Positions 6,694 through 13,570 of a stretch of DNA of 14,076 nucleotides are shown here, piece by piece. Position 1 is the first letter of the stretch; each line of letters opens with the position of its first letter. A program made the position numbers and the translations under genes. The notes under the pieces were generated by a model, which searched no databases, was not told where the DNA came from, and saw nothing but the letters and a program-made list of their open reading frames with translations. The DNA lies in assembly GCA_938073925.1 (NCBI GenBank), contig CALJGH010000242.1, positions 1 to 14,076 on the forward strand. The letters run 5' to 3'. The stretch is from an uncultured Nitrospinaceae bacterium (GTDB taxonomy: Bacteria; Nitrospinota; Nitrospinia; Nitrospinales; VA-1).

Positions 6694-9425
6694 TTGAGCA
6701 AATATACATGCTGGGTTACAGGCATCGTGCCTTTGTCGGATTGTTTCTTTTATTGGTTACAATATTTACCGCAGCAGGACTGCAACGACTGCAGATTGAT
6801 ACTGGAATTGACAGTTTGATACCCGCCGATGACCCATCTCGCCTGGTCTATCAAAAAGTTATGAGAGAGTTTGGCACAGACAATAAAACTATTATTTACA
6901 TAAAGGACGCTAACCTTTGGACACCTGAAAAACTCGCGAAAATAGAAGAACTCCATTTTGCTATCGAAAAGATTGATGGGGTCAATCGTGTGGACAGTTT
7001 GTTCACCTTACATACGGTAAAGGGTAAAGGAGGCAAGATTGTTTCCCGCCCTTTACTAGCAGCATCACCAAAAACGGAAGAGGAAGCATTGGATGCTAAA
7101 AAGAGTGCTCTAGCGAATCCTCTTTATCAGGGTAATTTTTTCTCAGAAAACGGAGAAGTCACCGCAATGATGGTTTCCGTGATAGATGCCGAAGACAGCA
7201 ATAATTTCAGCCGTACAATTCATCTGACACTCGAAGAACAAATTGAAACTTATCGCTCAGATTTTGAACGAATAGCGCAAGTTGGGCCACCTCGGATTAA
7301 TGCCGAATTAAAAAATAGTTTGTATGAAGATTTTATATTACTCGGCCCGCTATCCGTAGTGGTTCTTGTTGTATCGATTTTAATTTTTATGCGTAGCTGG
7401 TTATCGGCCATGGTGCCGTTGGTAACTTCGCTGATCACAATTATTTGGACTTTTGGAGCGTTGGGTTGGATAGGTGTTCCTCTTAACATTCTAAGTGCAA
7501 TGATACCTTCATTGATAATTGTTATCGGATCTACAGAAGACACTCATATGATGTCTGCTTTTTTACGCGGATTGAAAGAGAACCCAGGAAAAAACTCACG
7601 AAGAGAAGCCGTTAAATACATGGCAAAACATATTGGTTTGCCAATGGCGCTTACTGTATTAACCACAACCCTGGGTTTTGCCAGCAACCTGTTCAGCAAC
7701 ATTGGGTTAATACAACAATTTTCATTTGCGGCAACTTTTGCGATGTTGGCAAATGGCTTCATCACTATTCTAGTTATGCCACTCATGCTGTCCATTTTCG
7801 GGGCAGATGAGAGCACCTCTATTTTAAAAGATATGGAAAGGAATAGCCTGCCTGATCGGATCATGAGTGTGTTTCGATATTCCCAGGTGCGTTTTCCTAT
7901 ATCAATATTGGTTTTTACGGCAATACTCTGCGCTTTTTTTCTTTTTCAAGCTTCCAAGTTATATGTCACCAATGATCCTCTATCTTATTTTCCAAGTGAT
8001 CGTCCTTTGATACAGGATGCTAAACGCATCCATGAAGACCTGGCGGGAATAAAAATATTTTTCATATCGCTCGAATCTAAACAGGGAAAAGCATTTCAGA
8101 AGCCTAAAAACATTCAAAAGCTGGCTGACATTCAGCGCTTCCTAACACATCAGGGTGTTTATGATGGCAGCATATCTCTGGCCGATCACCTGCAGTTTTT
8201 AAACCATGAATTTCGTGGCGGTTCTCCCGAAAATCCGTTACCGGAAAGCCGGCAACTAGTTGCCCAATATTTAATGTTTTTACATCGTGGTGATCTGGAT
8301 AATTATGTAAGCCATGATTACCGCCGCGCCAATATTGTCGTTCGACATAACATCACAGACTCACACACGCTCAACCAATATATTGAAGAACTCCAAGAGG
8401 TCATTGTAAAAATAGCAGGTCCCGACATGAAGTTCTTCATAGTAGGCGAAAACTTGATGGTCAATAAAGCTGCTGAAAGTTTAATGACGGCCCAGGTTAA
8501 AGCCCTGGCACTGTTGATGGCATTAATATTTCTGATCATGTCCATCATGTTTACTTCTTTCAAAGGCGGACTCATCGCTCTTGTACCGGCAATCATTCCT
8601 ATTGCCCTGATGTTTGGCATTATGGGATACCTTGATATCCCCTTAAATCCTGGAACAGCAATGGTCGCAGTTATTGCTATTGGCATTGCGATAGATGGCA
8701 CCATACATTTGCTGGCACGGTACAATGAGCTTTGTCGTCGCACCTCCGATTACGATGATGCAGTGAATACTGCTGTAAACGACGAAGCTACTCCTCTTAT
8801 CGTATCAAGTATCGCGCTCGCATTTGGTTTCGGTATTTTAATTTTTTCAAATTTTACTATTGTTGCGCAGTTTGGTGCATTGGCTGCCGCAACCATGTTG
8901 TTTTCGATATTTGCAAACTTGTTAGTCACCCCGATTATCATGACTCGAATTCGCCTTGTTGGACTTTACCAAATACTTTCTATGTCGATTGACCCTAAGG
9001 TGCTTGATGGTAGCCCTTTACTTCAAAACATGAGCAATTATCAGCGCCGCAAGGCAATTTTGATTTCTGAACTTCATGAATTTGAAAAAGGTGAACTGTT
9101 GGTAAAACAAGACACAATAGGACGCAATATGCATCTAATTCTTTCAGGCGAAGCAGAAGTCATTAGAAGAGATGGCAATGAATCACATTCATTGGCAATC
9201 TTAAAGCCTGGACAGATTTTCGGTGAGGTGGGTTATATACGCGAAACAGAAAGAACTGCCAATGTGCTGGCTACAAAGAAGGTAACGGCATTGCGGTTTG
9301 ATTATGAACGTATGCAAAAAGACCTGAAGTTTTTCCCGAACATCGTGGCCAAACTTAACTTCAACATCAGTTATATCCTCGGGGAACGATTAGCCGATAT
9401 GGTAGCAAAATCAAAGAACAAATAA
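6690..9425 (+). CDS. RND/MMPL-family transporter with C-terminal cyclic-nucleotide-binding-like domain
   Basis: A 911-residue inner-membrane protein with classic two-half RND architecture. Helix 1 (about 14-32) is followed by a periplasmic loop (about 33-214) and helices 2-6 (215-370). Helix 7 (403-420) is followed by a second loop (421-605) and helices 8-12 (606-755). Likely proton-relay acids are Asp284 in helix 4 (GSTEDTHMM) and Asp669 in helix 10 (IGIAIDGTIHLL). Residues about 778-905 form a cNMP-binding/CRP-like domain: FEKGELLVKQ, HLILSGEAEVI, and a phosphate-binding-cassette-like GEVGYIRETERTA in which Glu846, Arg855 and Ala857 match the positions that contact ribose and phosphate in true cNMP binders. 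The GTG start at 6690 overlaps the previous stop as GTGA and has AAAAAGGA nine bases upstream; an ATG at 6708 is the alternative. It is the last gene of the operon. Together with the LolA-like neighbour it probably exports a lipid or lipoprotein; drug efflux is less likely. Confidence 0.88.
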   Translation: MIEQIYMLGYRHRAFVGLFLLLVTIFTAAGLQRLQIDTGIDSLIPADDPSRLVYQKVMREFGTDNKTIIYIKDANLWTPEKLAKIEELHFAIEKIDGVNRVDSLFTLHTVKGKGGKIVSRPLLAASPKTEEEALDAKKSALANPLYQGNFFSENGEVTAMMVSVIDAEDSNNFSRTIHLTLEEQIETYRSDFERIAQVGPPRINAELKNSLYEDFILLGPLSVVVLVVSILIFMRSWLSAMVPLVTSLITIIWTFGALGWIGVPLNILSAMIPSLIIVIGSTEDTHMMSAFLRGLKENPGKNSRREAVKYMAKHIGLPMALTVLTTTLGFASNLFSNIGLIQQFSFAATFAMLANGFITILVMPLMLSIFGADESTSILKDMERNSLPDRIMSVFRYSQVRFPISILVFTAILCAFFLFQASKLYVTNDPLSYFPSDRPLIQDAKRIHEDLAGIKIFFISLESKQGKAFQKPKNIQKLADIQRFLTHQGVYDGSISLADHLQFLNHEFRGGSPENPLPESRQLVAQYLMFLHRGDLDNYVSHDYRRANIVVRHNITDSHTLNQYIEELQEVIVKIAGPDMKFFIVGENLMVNKAAESLMTAQVKALALLMALIFLIMSIMFTSFKGGLIALVPAIIPIALMFGIMGYLDIPLNPGTAMVAVIAIGIAIDGTIHLLARYNELCRRTSDYDDAVNTAVNDEATPLIVSSIALAFGFGILIFSNFTIVAQFGALAAATMLFSIFANLLVTPIIMTRIRLVGLYQILSMSIDPKVLDGSPLLQNMSNYQRRKAILISELHEFEKGELLVKQDTIGRNMHLILSGEAEVIRRDGNESHSLAILKPGQIFGEVGYIRETERTANVLATKKVTALRFDYERMQKDLKFFPNIVAKLNFNISYILGERLADMVAKSKNK

Positions 9426-9610
9426 TCTCATTCAAAGCCAGGGTTATATTCTGTAAATAGTATATTGGCTTAAAACCCAAGGTTAGAACCCCCTCGCCCC
9501 GATCATTAAGAAAGGATTTACCACGTTTGCTGCAAGCCCTTTTTTGTCCTCAACGAAAAAATATGAACTTGGATTTTCTATTTAAAAATCTAAACCCCAC
9601 GCAGTTTGAT

Positions 9611-9832
9611 TTAAATTCTTTCGCCTGGAAAAGTTTTTCGGTACCACTCTACAGTCAGTGGATACACACTGTCATCTTCTGCGATATCGTAGTCTAATTC
9701 ATCCTCCAAAAGAGCCTGCGCCATGAGCGCCCTTTCTCGAAGAGGAATGGCACTTATTGCCAGTTTTGTATTTATTCTTTCCATTATTTCATCAAACCTC
9801 TGCGGGTCAGTGAGCTCTTCCGGTCTATCCAT
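9611..9832 (-). CDS. Small hypothetical protein, possibly a restart product of a broken gene
   Basis: The ATG at 9832 (frame MDRPEELTDPQRF) is preceded by GGGAGGAG nine bases away, so a 73-residue protein could be made. It is acidic and mostly helical (ERINTKLAISAIPLRERALMAQ is cut here to its key part LRERALMAQALLEDELDYD), ending in TVEWYRKTFPGERI. The helix LRERALMAQALLED vaguely resembles addiction-module antitoxins, but the rest does not, and I do not recognise the family. The same frame continues upstream with convincing protein-like sequence to a TAG at about 9904, which argues that this is the C-terminal part of a longer ancestral gene (see the adjoining pseudogene entry). It is convergent with the transporter gene before it. 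Confidence 0.45.
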   Translation of the reverse strand: MDRPEELTDPQRFDEIMERINTKLAISAIPLRERALMAQALLEDELDYDIAEDDSVYPLTVEWYRKTFPGERI

Positions 9833-9990
9833 CCAACTAATCTCCTCCCTACCTTGCAGCAAAAAACCGCGAGGTGTGGTTTCTAATGGTCTTGCAGTTT
9901 TGATCTATCCGTCACGCTTGCCACTCGACATAGGATAAACAACAAGTGGCTCATCGTGACACAGCCTCAGTCGTTAAACAATACTTTCAT
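9833..9990 (-). pseudogene. Upstream half of the same small gene, interrupted by a TAG and a frameshift
   Basis: On the minus strand, the frame of the downstream 73-residue ORF continues upstream as IKTARPLETTPRGFLLQGRE, then a TAG, then RLRLCHDEPLVVYP and MSSGKRDG before another stop. An ATG at 9990 with AGGGG ten bases ahead starts MKVLFND, then hits TGA. A one-step frameshift would join it to RLRLCHDEP. The TAG sits in DG-stop-IK, where TGG (Trp) is one transition away. Two simple lesions would therefore restore a protein of about 125 residues. The call is based on composition and frame continuity only. Confidence 0.4.
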
Positions 9991-10255
9991 TAAAAAAAGA
10001 CCCCTACCGCACAGTTCAATGAACTATCAACCTCCAGCTCCTGTAACGATAAAACCAAAAGTAGAAATACTAACTTAAAAAGAGCTGCTACTTAATGGGG
10101 CACGCCATTTTGCAGTTTGGCATCCAATTTACATGAGTAGAAAAAAAAATTTATTTATTAATGTCACCTGATTTTTGTTCAATTTTAGTATAGAATCAAG
10201 CTATCATAACAACGTTTATCTAAATCTATTTTCAACTTATTTCTTTGGGGGAGTC

Positions 10256-10762
10256 ATGCCGAGGATCAAAAAATTTTCAATATTCTCAATCATGTTTTGC
10301 TTATTATTTATTCTATGCCTTGGAACAATGGCGTACGCACAAGCTAATCAAAACTGTAAAGATATAGCAAAAAAAATGATGGACAATGATATTAAAATTC
10401 AGAAAATTCATGGGCAGATGAAGCATGTTATAGATGCGGCAACTGGGAAGGAGTCACAAAACTACCCGCGCATAGATAGGTTTAATCGACACGTTAATAT
10501 TCTCATACATAATCTGGGTAGCCGAGTTGGGATTATGCAAGGATTGATCGAGGAAGCAAATCAACAAGGAAACAATTGTCAGAAAATGGCCAAGAAAATA
10601 TCAGGTAAAGTCAACACCATGCAAGAAATTTATGTGAATATGGTACTCTCATTACAAAACCCTAATACATCTGGGAGCAAGTTGTCCGAACTTAATAAAG
10701 ACCTAGAGCAGCAAGCAAATGGAGCCAATTCAGATTTAGAAAATGCAGTCAAAAGTTTCTAG
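10256..10762 (+). CDS. Secreted alpha-helical protein of unknown function
   Basis: A 168-residue precursor with a clear Sec signal peptide: positive start MPRIKKF, hydrophobic core to about residue 25, and cleavage motif AYA before QANQNC. The mature part is almost entirely predicted helix, rich in Asn, Gln, Lys and Met, with no aromatic-rich core, and has two cysteines in similar local contexts (QNCKDIAKKMM and NNCQKMAKKI), suggesting a disulphide between two helices or an internal duplication. The longer reading frame from 10175 would place an implausible extension in front of the signal peptide; the ATG at 10256 has GGGGGAG immediately upstream, though only two bases away. It stands alone, ending about 60 bases before a strong terminator. 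I do not recognise the family; a small periplasmic helical bundle is as much as can be said. Confidence 0.75.
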   Translation: MPRIKKFSIFSIMFCLLFILCLGTMAYAQANQNCKDIAKKMMDNDIKIQKIHGQMKHVIDAATGKESQNYPRIDRFNRHVNILIHNLGSRVGIMQGLIEEANQQGNNCQKMAKKISGKVNTMQEIYVNMVLSLQNPNTSGSKLSELNKDLEQQANGANSDLENAVKSF

Positions 10763-10822
10763 AAAAATAAGTCGAAGGTTCAAAGTAGACACGCACTGAA
10801 TTCTTTCCCTATAAGTAAAGAG

Positions 10823-10857
10823 AGGACTTGCCATTTACGGTGAGTCCTTTTTTGTTT
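10823..10857 (+). terminator. Rho-independent terminator after the secreted helical protein gene
   Basis: AGGACTTGCC (10823-10832) pairs with GGTGAGTCCT (10839-10848) around the loop ATTTAC. That gives a 10-base-pair stem including two G-U wobbles. It is followed by a T-tract (10848-10853) and a second TTTT. Confidence 0.85.
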
Positions 10858-10895
10858 TCCTTCGATGCAAGAAAAAATATTCTAAAGGCTATCTC

Positions 10896-11297
10896 ATGAA
10901 TAAATTATTGAAAGATAAGCAACTCGGCACATATCCGTTTATTCTTGGGTCCGTCGTTACAACCATCAACGTCCAGGGACAACCCTTTTTATTGCCTACA
11001 TTTCAGAGCAAACGTCGCCATGATCTGGATCACTATTTCAAGACTAACCAAATAAATATTGACGTGATCATCGAAACTTAAGACACCAGGGTTCAGAAGC
11101 TAATGGCAGTTCGAGGAATGGGGCTTGTAGCTCTACCAAGATTTGCCCGTCAATCTTTTATAAAGGGGAAAAAATGTTGGAATTAGAAAACCTGGAAGGA
11201 GTCCATTAAGATTTCATTTTTAGTGTCTTCCACACGCACAATTGTCAATTCCTTAGCGGATCACCTAATGAGTCATGAGCTTCTTTGCTTTGAATGA
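10896..11297 (+). pseudogene. Remnant of a LysR-family regulator, NhaR-like effector domain
   Basis: The frame from 10896 reads NKLLKDKQLGTYPF, then GQPFLLPTFQSKRRHDLDHYFK, a pattern I associate with the effector-binding half of NhaR-like LysR regulators (PLLLPT...LRR.LD.WF). It meets a TAA at 11079. The same frame resumes as QKLMAVRGMGLVALPRFARQS, typical of the LysR domain. It then needs a shift in the A-run at 11169-11174 to read MLELENLEGVH, stops again at 11207, and after another shift near 11230 continues TRTIVNSLADHLMSHE until TGA at 11295-11297. The N-terminal helix-turn-helix part is absent. At least four lesions make this non-functional. A 61-residue ORF (10896-11081) exists but I regard it as part of the remnant. 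LysR membership is moderately sure; the NhaR-like label is tentative. Confidence 0.55.
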
Positions 11298-11340
11298 GAT
11301 ATTCATTAAGTATCAGTAAAAAATTTAAGATAATATTTCG

Positions 11341-12285
11341 ATGAAAGACGACAGTAAAATCAAACAACAGAGACCTCCTCACTTCCCGTTCGAAAATCCT
11401 CCTTTTCGCTTATCAATGGGATTACTCAAAATACCCGAAGCCGAATGGTTTGAAATTTTTGATCTCCAAGAACGGGCCCAACAAATAGCAGAAAAAAGAA
11501 AGCTTCTTGCCAATTATCATAAGAATGTTTTTATGGCCGATCCTTCTGCCATGACAGCTTCAACAGAAGTTTTTAATTTGATGCTGAAACATTTGCCTGC
11601 AATTCACCCTGAATTATATGAGCGAGGGGAAAATACTATAAAGCTTAAACCTCATAAAATGTTTGATGGGGATGAATGGTCTACAGATATAAAGACAAAT
11701 GGAATACATCCATTGGACCTGGCAGCCAGATTAGTTCAGGAGGATCTGATCATAATGTTTCCACCCGATGAAAAAAAATCAGCATGGTGGTTCGCGGCAG
11801 GAAGTGTTGCGTTCCCTTCGCGCTGGAGTTTAAAAGAAAAGTTTGGAAAGACTATGGATATTATCCATACCCCCGTACCTTTTTATAAAGAACAACTCCA
11901 AGTTCCTACGAATAAATTTTTTGATTCAATGCCTTTTGATGAAATCTATTCCCGGCGCAACTGGTCTTTACATGACAACCCGTCTTTACGTCAAGATGGC
12001 ACAAAAAGTATAGATGAGAGACCTCAAAATCATATTACTTCAGTCAATGCAGGGGAAAACTTGTGGTTACGAGTTGAAAGGCAAACACTCAGGAAGCTAA
12101 AAGGAACAGGTGCTATATTATTTACTATCCGCATCCATTTGCGTCAGTTAAAAAATGTTGTTAAATTCGAGGGGATTGCAAATCGAATAGCTAAAGCACT
12201 TTCTGCTCTTCCGCCAGAAATGCAAGCCTACAAACAAACCGATACTTTCGCTGATTCTGTGCAAGATTACCTTAATCAGTTTTGA
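11341..12285 (+). CDS. DUF3445 / HODM-alpha-like haem-dependent oxidative demethylase family protein
   Basis: A 314-residue soluble protein matching the DUF3445 family (PF11927), whose characterised member is the haem-dependent oxidative N-demethylase of Pseudomonas, a PAS-fold haem enzyme. Recognisable motifs in order: PPFRLSMGLLKI (20-31), KRKLLAN (52-58), LVQEDLIIMFPP (131-142), FAAGSVAFPSRWSLKEKFG (151-169), IHTPVP (175-180), YSRRNWSLHDNP (203-214), LWLRVERQTLRKL (241-253), and ILFTIRIHL (259-267). All the usual conserved blocks are present and the length is normal, so it looks intact. Substrate is unknown; no partner reductase, demethylase subunit or amine-metabolism gene lies nearby. 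The ATG at 11341 has no Shine-Dalgarno. A GATAAT at 11329-11334 sits at the distance expected of a -10 box for a leaderless transcript, which is suggestive only. Confidence 0.8.
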   Translation: MKDDSKIKQQRPPHFPFENPPFRLSMGLLKIPEAEWFEIFDLQERAQQIAEKRKLLANYHKNVFMADPSAMTASTEVFNLMLKHLPAIHPELYERGENTIKLKPHKMFDGDEWSTDIKTNGIHPLDLAARLVQEDLIIMFPPDEKKSAWWFAAGSVAFPSRWSLKEKFGKTMDIIHTPVPFYKEQLQVPTNKFFDSMPFDEIYSRRNWSLHDNPSLRQDGTKSIDERPQNHITSVNAGENLWLRVERQTLRKLKGTGAILFTIRIHLRQLKNVVKFEGIANRIAKALSALPPEMQAYKQTDTFADSVQDYLNQF

Positions 12286-12684
12286 ACTGTTTATAGGTAT
12301 CAGTCGTATTAAACACCAATTTTTGAACAACAGCGGCTTGGCCTATAAGTTGTAGCCATATCTGAATTTCTTCATCCAATTTATTTAGAATCAATACCGC
12401 AAAAAGTTGCCATCAACCTAGCGATTGCACTCATAGGTTTGATCTTGGTGGTGCCATTTTTACCGGATGCTACTGCGTTTTTAGAACCTTAGAGTTTTGT
12501 TTTCTATTGCTTAAGATCATTTGCTTTACCTTTCAAAATATTGACGGTTATTAACTATCAATATGTATAGCAATCATCATGCTAAAAAATATCAAAATAC
12601 TCAATCCTGTGTGATTCCGTCAAATAGAACGGTAAAGCCAAAAAATGAGGCCGGACAGGTCAAAACCTAGGCTATAATGATACT
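12286..12684. other. Mostly non-coding gap with one membrane-helix-like reading-frame fragment
   Basis: No gene with a proper start is seen. Between stops at 12346 and 12490 the plus strand is open for 47 codons and reads ESIPQKVAINLAIALIGLIL then VVPFLPDATAFLEP, a convincing membrane helix with a natural-looking tail but no ATG, so it may be a gene remnant. At 12541-12561 there is an imperfect dyad, TTGA-N2-GTTA-N-TAAC-N2-TCAA, of unknown meaning. A 35-codon ORF at 12563-12670 has no ribosome site. Confidence 0.3.
12673..12678 (+). promoter_or_regulatory. Consensus -10 box TATAAT directly before a small ORF
   Basis: A perfect TATAAT ends six bases before the ATG at 12685, which would place the transcription start on or next to the start codon. 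The only -35 candidate is CGGACA (12652-12657) with a short 15-base spacer. A small inverted repeat AGGT-CAAA-ACCT (12659-12670 region) lies between. Confidence 0.3.
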
Positions 12685-12780
12685 ATGATTAAACAAATTT
12701 ACAAAAAACCGTTCTTTGCTTGTTTCTTTTGTGTGATCTATTCGGCCGTCTCATTCGCTATCGCTTTATTTGGCAATTGA
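12685..12780 (+). CDS. Possible 31-residue single-span membrane microprotein
   Basis: The ORF encodes a positively charged start, MIKQIYKKPFF, followed by about 20 hydrophobic residues (CFFCVIYSAVSFAIALFG) and ends GN. Charge distribution would place the N-terminus inside. There is no Shine-Dalgarno, and expression would have to be leaderless from the TATAAT just upstream. It is as short as many chance ORFs, so this is a candidate only. No family is recognised. Confidence 0.3.
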   Translation: MIKQIYKKPFFACFFCVIYSAVSFAIALFGN

Positions 12781-12967
12781 ATCTTCAAGTATTATCTCCT
12801 TTTTCTAACCCACAAATTTTTCACACCTGTTTCAAATACTCATTAGTGGTGAAATGCATTTCTCTTAGTTTCCCTCATTAAACCGCAGTGATGACAAGGT
12901 GATATTTTTATGATTAAATAAGTAAACTCATACAAATTATTTTCTCTCATAATTTAAGGTGTCTACT

Positions 12968-13570
12968 GTGAAAAAATTGATTTTCTTCGTTACCCTTTTA
13001 TTGCTTACTTTTTTAACCCATACAGGATTCGCCCGGGAGCTTCTTGTGCTCAGCGGTGAAAAATCTCAAAGCTCTAAGCGATGGCAGGAAGAAGTTTTAC
13101 CGGAATATGAAACAAGTACTCTGGGAAAAAGCCTTCCTGTAAAAATTGTGCCAGTTCAAGGCAAACTTTTTCCAGAATGGATGGCAAAAGCCCTGGACGA
13201 AGGACGCGTGGATGAAATTTTTGGAACTCCCACTTTTATAATTTGGGACCCGAAAAAAGAAAAAGAAATCGGCCGCATTGAAGGTTATACTCAAAAACCT
13301 AAATTTTTTTCGCAACTGAATGAAGCGATGAGCCTGATTGAAAAGGGCCAACATCCTGGAAAAAGAGAAGGCTCCGGCCACCGCGAAGAAGGTTCTGGAG
13401 GGGAAACACGGCAGGAAGAAGGCTCAGGCAATAGCAGTAATATAATGGATCATATTTATAAAACCCCGGAGGAAGCCAAAAAAGCTTCGAAAATGCTGGG
13501 ATTAGGCGGGGAAACCCATTCTCACGAAACGGCCGAGGGAACCATTTATATGCCAGGATCCACTATGTAA
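12968..13570 (+). CDS. Exported thioredoxin-fold protein with DUF3721-like tail, devoid of cysteine
   Basis: A 200-residue exported protein. Signal peptide: GTG-coded Met, KKLIFFVTLLLLTFLTHTGFA, then mature start at about residue 23. The GTG at 12968 has AAGGTG six bases ahead, whereas the GTG at 12959 has no ribosome site. Residues 23-125 resemble small thioredoxin/SoxW-like periplasmic proteins: LLVLSGEKSQSSKRWQEEV, where family members carry CxxC before KRW, and the cis-Pro loop IFGTPTFIIWD (84-94) followed by GRIEGY (102-107). A Gly/Ser/Glu-rich linker (131-156) holds three EGSG repeats. Residues 160-200 (HIYKTPEEAKKASKMLGLGG, then IYMPGSTM) resemble the short DUF3721 domain, in which I recall LGC and MPC where this protein has LGL and MPG. 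There is not one Cys in the protein, so disulphide exchange is excluded; a chaperone or binding role is possible. The domain calls are from memory. Confidence 0.65.
   Translation: MKKLIFFVTLLLLTFLTHTGFARELLVLSGEKSQSSKRWQEEVLPEYETSTLGKSLPVKIVPVQGKLFPEWMAKALDEGRVDEIFGTPTFIIWDPKKEKEIGRIEGYTQKPKFFSQLNEAMSLIEKGQHPGKREGSGHREEGSGGETRQEEGSGNSSNIMDHIYKTPEEAKKASKMLGLGGETHSHETAEGTIYMPGSTM

Noticed and set aside
8318..8743. Minus-strand ORF inside the RND gene
   Set aside because: It is opposite hydrophobic helices 8-10 and the reverse complement produces Met/Ile/Thr-rich pseudo-protein.
9433..9478. AAGCCA...TGGCTT inverted repeat after the operon as a terminator
   Set aside because: The loop is about 25 bases and no T-tract follows, so it is not a convincing intrinsic terminator.
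9611..9832. Addiction-module antitoxin identity
   Set aside because: Only one short helix resembles that family, the rest does not match, and no toxin gene is adjacent.
12563..12670. 35-codon plus-strand ORF
   Set aside because: It has no Shine-Dalgarno and an unremarkable polar composition, and its length is expected by chance.
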